Part shown: positions 1 through 11,515 of the stretch, in pieces | How the letters are laid out: every line of letters starts with the position of its first letter | How positions within the stretch are numbered: the stretch's first letter is position 1 | Source: Microcella indica | Lineage (GTDB): Bacteria > Actinomycetota > Actinomycetes > Actinomycetales > Microbacteriaceae | DNA: 64,000 bases | Direction: 5' to 3' | Assembly (NCBI RefSeq): GCF_013414345.1 | Contig: NZ_CP058670.1 | Location: 2,232,001-2,296,000, forward strand | The notes under the pieces: model-generated | Database searches by the model: none | What the model saw: the letters and a program-made list of their open reading frames with translations, nothing else | Told to the model about the DNA's origin: nothing | Position numbers and translations under genes: made by a program

Positions 1-620
1 ATCTCCGCATAGCCGTCGTCATTGGGGTGGAGGCCGTCGGCGGCCATCTCGCCCTGCCGACCCTGGATCCAGGTCGAGGCCCCCGGAATATAGTCGGCGC
101 CGTAGCGCTCGGCCGCATCCCGCACCCAGTCGATGATGATCTGCACCGACGGCGGGCGCTCGCTCGTGTACCAGAAGGGCTCGACGACGATGAAGCGCGC
201 GTCCGGCAGCGCTTCGGTCAGGCGGCGCAGGTCGGCGTCGATCTGCGACTCGATCGCGTCAGCGGCGAACGAGTAGCTGAAATTGTCGTTGAGACCCATC
301 GTGATGACGACGATGTCGGGGTCGGCGTCGATGATCATGCTCGGCAGGTCGCCGTCACCGACGAGCTCGCGATTGTTGATGAAGCCGAGACCGTTGACGC
401 TCGGGTTCACCTCGACCCAGCCGCGGCTCTCGCTGATGCGCGTCGACCAGCGCACGCTCGGATCGCTCGCGCCCGTGCCGAGCGTGTACGAGTCGCCGTA
501 GAACGCGACGACGGGGCCGTCGCCCGTGGCCTGCGGGGTCGGGGCAGGCGACGCGCAGGCCACGAGGCCCGCGGTAGCGAGCGCGGTGGCGGCGGCGAGC
601 AGGGCGGGATGACGGCGCAT
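1..620 (-). CDS. SGNH/GDSL hydrolase, lipoprotein (partial, C-terminus off the window)
   Basis: Secreted esterase/lipase-type SGNH hydrolase. Translating the minus strand from the ATG at 620 gives a short basic N-terminus, a hydrophobic stretch and a lipobox (LVAC) at about residues 18-21, so it should be a lipid-anchored extracellular protein. Block I appears as YGDSYTLGTG, block III as MGLNDN, and block V as DGLHPND close to the left window edge, so all catalytic Ser/Gly/Asn/Asp-His blocks are present and only the last residues are missing. It precedes nothing visible and follows a second SGNH gene (682-1458) by about 60 bp on the same strand. The substrate cannot be inferred. Confidence 0.85.
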   Translation of the reverse strand, partial: MRRHPALLAAATALATAGLVACASPAPTPQATGDGPVVAFYGDSYTLGTGASDPSVRWSTRISESRGWVEVNPSVNGLGFINNRELVGDGDLPSMIIDADPDIVVITMGLNDNFSYSFAADAIESQIDADLRRLTEALPDARFIVVEPFWYTSERPPSVQIIIDWVRDAAERYGADYIPGASTWIQGRQGEMAADGLHPNDDGYAE

Positions 621-681
621 AGTCACTATTCGACGCCGGACGCCTGAGGGTTGGCCGTGCCCCCGCGGGCCCCGGTCCGCC

Positions 682-1458
682 TCACAGGTCGCCAGCAACG
701 ACGGCGTCGAGGCGCGGGCGCTTCGGCTCGCGGGAGTCTCCCGAGGAGCGGCCCGTGAGTCGTCGGCCGATCCACGGCAGCACGTAGCGGCGCCAGTACT
801 CGGCCGTGCGCGGGCGCTCGAGGTCGTCGCCGGCGTCGGGCGCGCCCTGCGCGGCATCCGCACCCGCGATGGGCACCTCGAGAGCCGCGAGCACGTTGCT
901 CGCAGCGATCGCGTGGCCGCGCGCGTTCAAGTGCAGGCGATCGATCGACCAGTAGTGCAGCTGCGGCAGCCGGGGGTCGAACCAGTTGTCGACGAACACG
1001 ACGTCGGTACCCACCAGGCGCGTGCGCACGGCCTCGGCGAGAGCATCCCCTCGCCGCTCGAAGGCCGCACCGAGCGGCAGGTGACGCGTGGGGTTGCCGC
1101 CGCTCACGACCATCGTGCGGATGCCCGCCTCGCGCGCCGCGAGCGCCGCCGCGACGAGTCGGTCGGCGACCGCCGCGATCGAGACGCGCGGGCGCAGGAT
1201 GTCGTTGCCGCCGCCGTTGATGCTCAGCAGCTGCGGGCGCAGAGCCATCGCGGCGGGCAGCTGCTCGTCGAGGATGGGGGCGAGCAGTCGCCCGCGGATC
1301 GCGAGGTTCGCGTAGCCGATCGGCTCGCCCGCGGCATGAGCGAGCGCCGCCGCGACGAGGTCGGCCCAGCCGCGAGGCGTGCCATCCGGACGCTCATCGC
1401 CCATGCCCTCGGTGAAGCTGTCGCCGATCGCGGCGTAGCTGGCCACCGGGGCGGGCAC
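682..1458 (-). CDS. SGNH/GDSL-family hydrolase
   Basis: A 258-aa cytosolic SGNH hydrolase with no signal peptide. The N-terminus carries the GDS block (AAIGDSFTEGMGD, Ser near residue 14), followed by a Gly-containing block (AIRGRLL), the GGNDI block, and a C-terminal DRLHLNARGH with the catalytic Asp/His. The length fits the small SGNH esterase family. The GTG start at 1458 lies only 5 bp behind the asd stop, so it is probably co-transcribed with lysC-asd. Nothing links it functionally to lysine or threonine synthesis, and the substrate is unknown. Confidence 0.85.
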   Translation of the reverse strand: MPAPVASYAAIGDSFTEGMGDERPDGTPRGWADLVAAALAHAAGEPIGYANLAIRGRLLAPILDEQLPAAMALRPQLLSINGGGNDILRPRVSIAAVADRLVAAALAAREAGIRTMVVSGGNPTRHLPLGAAFERRGDALAEAVRTRLVGTDVVFVDNWFDPRLPQLHYWSIDRLHLNARGHAIAASNVLAALEVPIAGADAAQGAPDAGDDLERPRTAEYWRRYVLPWIGRRLTGRSSGDSREPKRPRLDAVVAGDL

Positions 1459-1463
1459 GCGAC

Positions 1464-3855
<2,392 letters not shown>

Positions 3856-4090
3856 GAATCGAACTCCTGGAAGGCGGTGGCGGCGGGCGAGGGGATGCGC
3901 GGCTCGGGCGCATCGGAGAGCGTGCGGCGCAGCACGAACCCGGGTGTCGAGTCTAGCGCCGCCTCATGCGCGCGGTGGAATGCGCGAGCGTGGCTCAGTG
4001 CTGTTGATCGACAGGACAAGGTAAGCAGTTGGCAGATCGCGGAGAATGGGATCGACGCGCCTGTGCGATAGGTCTTGGGAGGGGGCTGCA

Positions 4091-4483
4091 GTGTCGAGTG
4101 ACATGACCGGTGTTGAGTTCGCTCAGGTTCTTGCGGAGGCTCAACCGCACTTTCCGGTATCAGACGCCTACGAGCGTGCTCACTTGCCGGGGACACACTG
4201 GTGGAGCAGCCAGCAAGAGCACGTCGTTGCGTGGCTCAACGAGATCGACGGGCCGGGAGCGTATGGCCGCGCTAGCCGTGGGCTAGGTGCTCGACACTTC
4301 TACACGCACTTCCAATGCGCACCGGCCCTGCTCTGGGTCGCCGAGGCGCTTGGCGAGGACAACGACGTGGTTCACGCGGCTGCTCGTGCCGCGGGCGGCC
4401 AAGGGCGACCGGCCACACAATGCGCTGCCATTCGAAGAGTCATCCCGTGGTCGAGAATCGAGAGCCTGGTTCGGAAGACGTAG
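4091..4483 (+). CDS. conserved hypothetical protein, island-borne
   Basis: A 130-aa protein of unknown function, acidic to neutral, with no signal peptide or membrane segment. I start it at the GTG at 4091 because a purine-rich ribosome-binding site (GGGAGGGGG) sits about 5 bp upstream; an in-frame ATG at 4046 lacks one. A recognisable block is RASRGLGARHFYTHFQCAP followed by a helical stretch LLWVAEALG. I have seen similar blocks in short actinobacterial hypotheticals but cannot attach a function. It stands alone on the plus strand, converges on the split DUF3800 gene and ends just before an intrinsic terminator. Base composition is lower in GC than lysC, which is consistent with acquired DNA. 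Confidence 0.6.
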   Translation: MSSDMTGVEFAQVLAEAQPHFPVSDAYERAHLPGTHWWSSQQEHVVAWLNEIDGPGAYGRASRGLGARHFYTHFQCAPALLWVAEALGEDNDVVHAAARAAGGQGRPATQCAAIRRVIPWSRIESLVRKT

Positions 4484-4547
4484 CGCACCGATGAGTCTAC
4501 TTTGGTAGACTTTGCGCAAGTGGACTGGGGTTGCTCGGTCGGCGTCT

Positions 4548-4573
4548 AGCCCCTGGTGAACCGGGGGCTTTTC
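4548..4573 (+). terminator. intrinsic terminator after the island hypothetical gene
   Basis: AGCCCCTGGT pairs with ACCGGGGGCT (one G-T wobble) around a tiny GA loop and runs into TTTT. The T-tract is only on the plus strand, so it terminates the 4091-4483 gene rather than the opposing DUF3800 gene, whose stop codon is at 4576. Confidence 0.75.
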
Positions 4574-4874
4574 GCTTACGTAGGGTATATCTTGAGCCCA
4601 TAGCCGTGGACCTTGCCGCTCTTCGACCTCACCAACTTTTTCTCCAGGATCGACCAAGCGTGGTTCTCCTGGTTCGGGCGTAGGTCGCGGATACCGATCG
4701 GTCTAGCAACGAGGTCGGCGATCTGTAGACCTGCACTGTTGATCTTCTTGTCGACGCAAAGGAAGTCCAGCGTCTGGGCCAGGCCGAGGTACTTGGTCGA
4801 GTCGAGAATTCGCCTAAAGGGGCTCTTCGCAGTTGAGGGGGTAGGTCGGTAGCGCGTCGGGGTCTGGAGACAGG

Positions 4875-4931
4875 GTCGAGGTCTTCCAGGATGGAAGTTC
4901 TTCAGGCTCACCATCCGAGAAAGACCTCGAC
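4875..4931 (+). promoter_or_regulatory. hairpin abutting the transposase start codon (copy 1)
   Basis: GTCGAGGTCTT (4875-4885) is perfectly complementary to AAGACCTCGAC (4921-4931), and inside them GGATGG (4889-4894) pairs with CCATCC (4911-4916). The 3' arm ends exactly one base before the GTG start at 4932, so RNA read in from outside the element would fold and hide the initiation region. I infer a translational-protection device like those known for other insertion sequences. Confidence 0.6.
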
Positions 4932-6233
4932 GTGCTCAACGCTACCTTCGACCCCGCCGATCTGACTGTCTTCTGCCGTCTCGAGGAGCTCGGACTCGTG
5001 GTCGCCGGGCAGCGGATCGAGGCACATCGGGCGGTGTTGGAGTGCCGGATCGTGGAGCCGGACCAGTGGTGCCGGTGGTGCGGGGCGGAGGGTGTCTCGC
5101 GCGGCACCGAGGCGAGACGGCTCGCGCATGTCCCGTTCGGCGAGCGGCCGACGACGTTGCTGGTGCGGGTGCGCCGCTACCGGTGCTCGGGATGCGGCAG
5201 GTCGTGGCGGCAGGACAGCACCGCGGCGGCTGAGCCGAGGTCGAAGCTGTCCCGTGGAGCGCTCACCTGGGCGCTCACCGCGCTCGTCGTGGACCATCTC
5301 ACGATCAGCCGAGTCGCAGCTCGGCTCGGGGTGTCCTGGCACACGGCCAACAGTGCTGTTTTGGAGGAAGGCCGTCGGAGGCTGATCGGCGATCCGGCCC
5401 GCTTCGATGGGGTCACCGTGATCGGTGTCGATGAACACGTCTGGCGGCACACGAGGTTCGGGGACCGCTACGTGACCGTGGTCATCGACCTGACCCCGGT
5501 GCGTGACGGGACGGGTCCGGCGCGGCTGCTGGACATGGTCGAGGGCCGATCGAAGCCGGTGTTCAAGACCTGGCTCGAGCAGCAGTCCCCGGCGTTCCGG
5601 GCCGGGATCGAGGTGGTCGCGATGGATGGGTTCACCGGCTTCAAGACCGCCGCCGCCGAAGCCCTCCCCGACGCGATCGAGGTGATGGACCCGTTCCACG
5701 TCGTCCAGCTCGCCGGCGACGCCCTCGACCGCACCCGGCAACGCGTCCAACAGCACACCCTCGGCCACCGCGGCCACGCCGGCGATCCGCTCTATGGTGT
5801 TCGCCGCGCCCTGCACACCGGGGAAGCGTTCCTCACCGACCGACAGCGCGCCCGCATCGAGGCGGTGTTCGCCATCGACGAGCATGTCGAGGTCGAGACC
5901 ACCTGGGCCGTCTACCAGAGCATCGTCGCCGCCTACCGGCACCCCGACCGAGCCGCCGGGCGCCGAGCCCTGCAAGCGGTGATCGACTCGCTGCGTCACG
6001 GCGTTCCCGAAGTCCTCGTCGAGCTGGGCAAGCTCGGCCGCACCCTGCATCGCCGCGCCGGCGACGTGCTGGCCTATTTCGACCTGCCCGGCACCTCGAA
6101 CGGTCCAACCGAGGCGATCAACGGCCGACTCGAACACCTCCGCGGCAGTGCGCTCGGCTTCCGCAACCTCAGCAACTACATCGCCCGCAGCCTGCTCGAA
6201 AGCGGCGGATTCAGACCCCACCTACCCGCTTGA
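4932..6233 (+). CDS. ISL3-family transposase (copy 1)
   Basis: A 433-aa DDE transposase. The N-terminal zinc-binding module has paired cysteines (CRWCG near residue 47 and CSGCGRSW near residue 84). An HTH segment follows (LTISRVAARLGVSWHTAN, residues 122-139), then the catalytic domain with GVDEHVWR (first Asp), VAMDGFTGF (second Asp) and a C-terminal SNGPTEAINGRLEHLRG carrying the Glu. GTG start. The length is usual for ISL3 enzymes and no lesion is visible, so it should be active. Its start codon lies against a long hairpin. Confidence 0.95.
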   Translation: MLNATFDPADLTVFCRLEELGLVVAGQRIEAHRAVLECRIVEPDQWCRWCGAEGVSRGTEARRLAHVPFGERPTTLLVRVRRYRCSGCGRSWRQDSTAAAEPRSKLSRGALTWALTALVVDHLTISRVAARLGVSWHTANSAVLEEGRRRLIGDPARFDGVTVIGVDEHVWRHTRFGDRYVTVVIDLTPVRDGTGPARLLDMVEGRSKPVFKTWLEQQSPAFRAGIEVVAMDGFTGFKTAAAEALPDAIEVMDPFHVVQLAGDALDRTRQRVQQHTLGHRGHAGDPLYGVRRALHTGEAFLTDRQRARIEAVFAIDEHVEVETTWAVYQSIVAAYRHPDRAAGRRALQAVIDSLRHGVPEVLVELGKLGRTLHRRAGDVLAYFDLPGTSNGPTEAINGRLEHLRGSALGFRNLSNYIARSLLESGGFRPHLPA

Positions 6234-8017
6234 TTGCGAAGAGCCCCTAAAGGCGAGTTCCAGCTCTTTGTCTTCATTTCGACCTCGGCCTTCAAACACT
6301 ACGTAGGTCTTCTTGCCGACCTGCCCACGATCCTGCAATTGAAGGAAGACGCGTTCGAGCCCAAACTCCAGCGCAACTTCGTATGGGCTGATCTGTGTAC
6401 CGCGACGTTCTCGAAACTCGTGTTTGCGGATTACCGAGGCGACGATGCCAAATCTCGACGAACTAATGAGCGCATCTAGGCTCGACATGAATCTCGACCG
6501 CACCGCACCGTTGAGAAGCACGTCGAACGGATGCAACTCTCGCCGAATGTCCCGCTCGTGTAGCACCACCATGTCGTGACCAAAAAAATCGAACTTGAGG
6601 CGCTGAACGGTAGGGACAACGTGCTCGACATAGTGGTCGATCCTGAAGATGCAGAACGCCAGCACGAACCGCGGGTATTGCGGATCAAAATCGACCAGGT
6701 TGTGGTCGCCGCTCTCATCGACATAGACGATGTAGTCACCGCGTCTCATGTCTCGTAAACGCCCCGTTGCCTATGAGCCGTCGTCGCCGAAGATGTCGAG
6801 GGCGTCGGCGGAGACCTTGCGGCGCGGCTTGCGATCGTTGCGCGACTCGGGCCACCTGACGCCTGCCGCCGCCAGCTCGTCCTTGGTGATGAGCTCGCCG
6901 CCGAGTATCTGCTCGAGCAGCTCCGCCTGCGCGGGCTCGAGGCTGACCAGCCGCGTCAGCACGGTCAGCAACTCGGTGAATTCGAGCGTCCATTCGTGCG
7001 GCCACTCATCGATGTGGATGTCGTCGAGCGGGCTCGTCTTCTTGCCACCGGGGTTCTTCTTGCGGTACTTGAACCAGCTGCCGATGACGTTCATGCCGCC
7101 CACGGTGTAGTCGAACACCTCGCGCGGCACCGGCCCCCAGGCCCCATTGCGTGCGCCGTCGTCGTCGGTGAAGACGACCTGACCGCGCGCGTCGTCGTAC
7201 CGAAGCTTCACGGGCATGGTGGTGACGGCCTCGAGAGACTTGGGCTGGGCATCCATCGGCCACCCGCTGCGCACGTTGCCGTCCTCGCGCCCCGAGGCGG
7301 GATCGACGTAGCGCTCGGCGTAGGTGTGCAACCAGATCACTTCGCGCCCGATCTCAACGGCCTTCTGCCACAGCGTGGCATTGCGCGTGATCGGAACCCG
7401 CACACCGGGCGTCGTCAACTCGTCGACGAAGGTCTCCGTGAACGCTGGCTGCGCGACGACTCCCGCCACGTAGGCGAGCAGGTCATGATGGTCGGCCTGG
7501 ATGCTCGCTTCCGATGCGAGCCCGTCCAGAAGCCCCGGTGCGAGGTTCGGAGAACCGTCGGGGTGCAGCATCGGGAGCGTACGACCGCCGCGGTTGTTGA
7601 AGTGATGGAGGTCCGGAATCAAAGCGGAGAAGACGATGCCGGGACCGTCCTTGATCGCATCCGAATGCTGTTCGACGGAGAAGACGTTCTTGGATGCCCT
7701 GGCTTCCCAAAGCGTGGGTCTGGGCATGTCTAGAATCCGAGCGTCGCCGACCAACCACTGACGGTCGAAAGTCCGGTAGCCGACGCGGACGATGGCTGGG
7801 CTTTCCATTGACTCGAGGAGGGGACCATCGTCGGGAGACGCGCCTGGGCTCTCTAATGGAGCAACGCGCTTGGAAAGCGTGCGGTCACGTGTCTCCTTGA
7901 AGAGCGTCGGCCCTTCCGGAGTGCGAATTGCTGCACGCAGCCGGTCCCACCGTCGGCGCAGAGTGCTGAATCCCCCCGGCGTGTTCGGAGACTCGATTCC
8001 TTGGAAGGATCAGTCTC

Positions 8018-8341
8018 ATGGCACGACCCAACAAGTATCCGCGCGAGCTTCGTGAGCGCGCAGTCCGCATGGTCGCCGAGGTGCGGCCTGACTATCCCAG
8101 CGAGCACGCCGCGATCACCGCGGTCGCCGGCATGCTCGGCATCGGCTCGCCCGAAACGGTCCGAACCTGGATTCGGCGGCAGCAGGTCGATGTCGGCCAA
8201 CGGCCGGGGGTGACCACCGAGGCGCAGGCGGAGATCAAGAAGCTCAAACGAGAGAACGCCGAGTTGCGGCGGGCGAACGAGATATTGAAGGCGGCTTCGG
8301 CTTTCTTCGCGGCCGAACTCGACCGGCCAGCGAAGCGATAG
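8018..8341 (+). CDS. IS3-family transposase OrfA
   Basis: A 107-aa DNA-binding protein. The N-terminal HTH_Tnp_1-type helix-turn-helix covers residues 5-55 (YPRELRERAVRMV...GIGSPETVRTWIRR). It is followed by a leucine-zipper-like coiled coil (EIKKLKRENAELRRANEILK, residues 69-88), the dimerisation element of this family. The final SAFFAAELDRP is where the family normally shifts by -1 into orfB. A strong initiation context (TTGGAAGGATCAGTCTC) precedes the ATG. Confidence 0.92.
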   Translation: MARPNKYPRELRERAVRMVAEVRPDYPSEHAAITAVAGMLGIGSPETVRTWIRRQQVDVGQRPGVTTEAQAEIKKLKRENAELRRANEILKAASAFFAAELDRPAKR

Positions 8342-9270
8342 TCGCGTTCATCACCGACCACAAGGACCGCAATGATGGTGGCCTGCGATGGGGTGTCGAG
8401 TCGATCTGCGCCGTGCTCACCCAGCATGAGGTGAAGATCGCCCCATCGACCTACTATGACGCCCGCAAGCGTCGACCCTCAGCGCGGCAGGTGTCCGATG
8501 AGCGGTGGAAGCCGATCGTGCTGGGCTGCTGGCAGCGGCAACGGCGCGTGCTGGGCGCTCGGAAGCTCTGGTTGCGTCTGCGCCGCGAGGGCCACGACAT
8601 TGCCCGTTGCACGGTGGAGCGCCTCATGCGCGAGCTCGGCATCGCTGGCGTGCGACGTGGGAAACGCACCAATCCGGTCGATGCTGACCCGCGCGAGACC
8701 AGACCTGCCGACCTTGTCGATCGGCATTTCGCCAGGTTCCGCACGAACCAACTCTGGGTCGCTGACTTCACCTACGTGTGGTCGTGGTCCGGATGGGTTT
8801 ACGTCGCGTTCGTGTTCGATGTTCACTCCCGCCGCATCCTGGGCTGGCGGGCGGCGACGAGAATGACGACGCCGCTGGTGCTCGACTGCCTGGAGATGGC
8901 GTTCTGGACCAGGCGCCGCGAGGGCGTCGCCGACTTCGCCGGACTGACGCATCACACCGATGCCGGCAGCGTCTATACGTCCATTGCCTTCACCGACCGC
9001 CTGATCGAGGAAGGCATCGACCCCTCGGTTGGATCCGTCGGCGACGCCTACGACAACTCCCTCGCGGAGTCCCAGATCGGACTCTATAAGACCGAGTTGA
9101 TCCATCACGAAGGGCCCTGGCGAAACGTCGATCAGGTCGAGGCCGCGACCGCGGACTGGGTGCAGTGGTTTAACACCGAACGCATCCACAGTTCGATCGA
9201 TGACCTCACCCCGATCGAACTGGAGCAGCTCGAATATGCTCTGACCGAGCCCCTCGAACAAGCGGGCTGA
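8338..9270 (+). CDS. IS3-family transposase OrfB (expressed as an OrfAB frameshift product)
   Basis: Catalytic half of the transposase, in the -1 frame relative to orfA. Family similarity begins around IVAFITDHKD (8338). The first ATG in frame is at 8413, but the frame is open upstream into orfA, so the active enzyme should be the OrfAB fusion. The HTH_21 region (QHEVKIAPSTYY) precedes the rve integrase core: WVADFTYVW (first Asp), THHTDAGSVYTS (second Asp), and SLAESQIGLYKTEL (Glu), with D-E spacing normal for IS3. The slippery site was not pinned; TTTCTTC at about 8302-8308 is one candidate. No internal stop, so it appears intact. Confidence 0.9.
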   Translation: MVAFITDHKDRNDGGLRWGVESICAVLTQHEVKIAPSTYYDARKRRPSARQVSDERWKPIVLGCWQRQRRVLGARKLWLRLRREGHDIARCTVERLMRELGIAGVRRGKRTNPVDADPRETRPADLVDRHFARFRTNQLWVADFTYVWSWSGWVYVAFVFDVHSRRILGWRAATRMTTPLVLDCLEMAFWTRRREGVADFAGLTHHTDAGSVYTSIAFTDRLIEEGIDPSVGSVGDAYDNSLAESQIGLYKTELIHHEGPWRNVDQVEAATADWVQWFNTERIHSSIDDLTPIELEQLEYALTEPLEQAG

Positions 9271-11515
9271 CACCAGCAATACGCTCTCCGAACACGCCGG
9301 GGGGATTCATGCTTTCATTTGGCGCGTATGGCCAACCTCGATTTCCAGTAACTCCCGGGCTAAACCAAGGGTATATCTCGCCGAAAGCGGGACAAGCGTC
9401 CCAGTCGGCGGAGCCGACCGTGAACGGATCACTCCACCCTGTACGGGCGTCTTCCCACCCTTCATGGAGGCTCATGGCCGCAAGCGCCGCAAATTTCTCT
9501 GCTTGGGACCCGCTGATCGACCGGTAATGGATACGCGCCGGAGACGTCTGATCCCGCTCACCTCTCCGAAGGAACAACCCGATGGCAAGCGGTTGCTGGA
9601 CGCCAGGAAAGATTCGCGTTCTCACCTCGGGGCGAATCCCCTCGGGCGTCAGGTCGACGATCCAGCCCTCATCCGAGACGGACCTCAGGTATCTCCTCAT
9701 GCCCCGGAACGCGGGCCCACGGAGGTAGCCGGCCGTAGAAATGAAGCAGACAACTCCAGTGTGGTCGGCGGTTGATTCGAAGACCTTCCAAGTGGCCCAC
9801 CGCCAGAAATAGACGTATAGATTCTTGAGATTGAACTCATGCTGCCCGTTGCCGGGCATCCGGAAGTCGTCGAGTTTCGCCTTCGCGACCCTCTTCTTGT
9901 CGTTTCGAGTGGCGGCCGAGCCCTTCTCGATCCAGCCGCCCATGCCCTCGGCGCGCTCAGCGTAGGGCGGGTTGCCGATCACGACCGTGACCGGGACATC
10001 AGACTTGATGCGGTTGGCCTGCCGCTTGCTCTCGGAGATCGCGGCGAGCCCGGACGAGATCGCGGTGACGTCGGCCGCGGGATCAGAGAGGGTGTCCGCC
10101 ACGTATGTGCGCATACCGCCCTCCGGCGGCTTTGCCGCATAGCTGTGCAGTAGGTCGGTGGTACGCAGTTCGGCAACCGTGTACGAGCCAAGCTGCAACT
10201 CGAAGCCGATGAGGCGGGAAGCTAACTCCGTAATCGTGCCGGGCACGGCCCCGGGGCCGTCGGTGTGCTCAACCTTCTCGGCGACGTGCTCGATGATCGA
10301 GTGCATGAAAGTGCCCGTACCCATCGCGGGGTCGATCGTCGTCACGCTCGGGTCGAGAAATCCCTTCGGCTTGCCGAGCTTCGTGACAAGCGCCTCCTCA
10401 GCCAGCCGCACCATCTGATCGACGACCTCGTGGGGCGTGTAGTAGGTTCCGGTAGCCTTGCGCAGCTCGGGGTCGTACTCGGCGAGGAAGTTCTCGTAGA
10501 GGTGGAGATATGTGTCCTTCTTCTTGCGAACCGCATCCCACTGCACGGCACCGATGACACGGCGTAGCAGGTCGATGGTCGGAACGAAGTCGCCCTTCAC
10601 ATCGTTTGTGAGCAGCTGCAGAGCCTTGCCCATGAGCGAGTGATCGGCACCCAGCTGCTGGCCGACCTCGTAGAGGCTCGTGGATTCGAGATCGATCCTC
10701 TCGGTGCGAGCAAGCAACAGGGCAAAAGTGACGGTCTGCGCATAGCCGTCCGCGAAGACCTCGTCGCTCGCATCGGGGAAGAGCAGCTTGCGCCAGTCAT
10801 TCGCCAGACCCAAGAAGAGCTGCTCGTGCTGTGGGGCACCCGCTTTCACCCGCGCGGTCTCGAGTGCGAGCTGTTCGATCACCTTCGTGCGGAGCATCCG
10901 TGTGATCGGAGCGATCGTGCTGACGAGCTTCGCCACCGTCTTGATGGGAACCGGGTGCCAGTTCAGGAAGTCAGACACGAGGTGGGCGAAGTTCGCGTCA
11001 GGCGCGAGCGCGGAGCCCGCCTGGTCGAGCGGACCTCCGGTGAGCTGCGCGACCAGCGCGGGCTGCGACTCACCGCGATAGAGCCGCCACTCGGAACCGT
11101 TCGTGTAGATGAGGTTGGGAAGGTCCTTCAGGCGATTCCACTGCTCGCGGTTGTGACCCAAAAGTACTCGGATCAAGCGAGAGACCGGCCTTCTTCACCT
11201 CGATGTAACCGACGACCGCGCCCTTCACGCGCACGGCGAAGTCGGGCCGCGAACTCAGCTCGGTCAGGTGCGCCTCGCCGTCGAGGATGGTCTTCTTGCC
11301 GCCGAACTCGCCTACCGCAGTGATGAGGTGCTCGATGGGAACCCGCAACGCTTCTTCGGGCTCGCCGGTGCCTGCAAGCTTCTCCTTAAGCTCGACGCCG
11401 TAGTCGGCGACAAGTTGGGAGATCTTCGCATCGAGCATGCAGCCATTCTGTCGCAGAGGGACGACAGTGCGGACAACGCAGTCGCTGTGTCGGAGGTGAG
11501 CATTACTGTGCGGCC

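Larger units (their letters stand above)
4821..6245 (+). mobile_element. ISL3-family insertion sequence, copy 1
   Basis: A 1425-bp element. It begins GGCTCTTCGCA and ends TGCGAAGAGCC; the terminal repeats remain imperfectly matched for about 26 bp (GGGTAGGT conserved inside). It is flanked by an exact 8-bp direct repeat CCTAAAGG (4813-4820 and 6246-6253), the duplication length typical of ISL3. It carries one transposase gene. A second copy of the same length at 57637-59061 encodes identical proteins in every frame compared. It sits inside a DUF3800 gene whose frame is restored by exact excision. Confidence 0.95.
4576..6749 (-). pseudogene. DUF3800 protein gene interrupted by an ISL3-family IS
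   Basis: The N-terminal part (6749 down to 6246) has the DUF3800 hallmark YVDESGD at residues 9-15. The C-terminal part (4820 down to 4576) has INSAGLQIADLVARP, the family's conserved C-terminal helix. Removing the IS (4821-6245) and one 8-bp target copy joins ...ELAF to RRILDSTK in one frame and gives a 246-aa protein, normal for the family. DUF3800 proteins have an RNase H-like fold and are common in defence and mobile regions, but their activity is poorly known. The gene starts 21 bp after the stop of the type ISP gene, so the two were one operon. As it stands it yields only a truncated N-terminal product running into IS sequence. Confidence 0.85.
7967..9309 (+). mobile_element. IS3-family insertion sequence
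   Basis: A 1343-bp element bounded by near-perfect inverted repeats: TGAATCCCCCCGGCGTGTTC at the left, its complement at the right, with pairing continuing to about 25 bp. It starts TG and ends CA, as IS3 elements do. It is flanked by a 3-bp duplication TGC (7964-7966 and 9310-9312), the typical IS3 target length. It carries orfA and orfB in overlapping frames. It lies in the C-terminal third of the type ISP gene, in the opposite orientation. No second copy is present in the window. Confidence 0.94.
6771..11438 (-). pseudogene. type ISP restriction-modification enzyme gene, broken by an IS3 insertion and a frameshift
   Basis: Single-chain restriction enzyme/N6-adenine methyltransferase. The N-terminal nuclease-like part (11438 down to about 11165) shows RPDFAV...GYIEVKK, a PD-(D/E)xK pattern. 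The frame then breaks: ...GLSLDPSTF is followed out of frame by GHNREQWNR. The methyltransferase has DPAMGTGTF (SAM motif I) and IGNPPY (catalytic motif IV). The C-terminal specificity part resumes beyond the IS3 element with TLRRRWDRLRAAI and continues to 6771. Exact removal of the IS and one TGC copy joins PNES to TLRRRWD. Without the frameshift the protein would be about 1107 aa, with no helicase domain visible. Each lesion alone should inactivate restriction. It is followed at 21 bp by the DUF3800 gene. Confidence 0.88.

Noticed and set aside
8338-8412. orfB start at ATG 8413 as a separate protein
   Set aside because: Family similarity starts upstream and the frame is open into orfA, so an OrfAB frameshift product is more likely.
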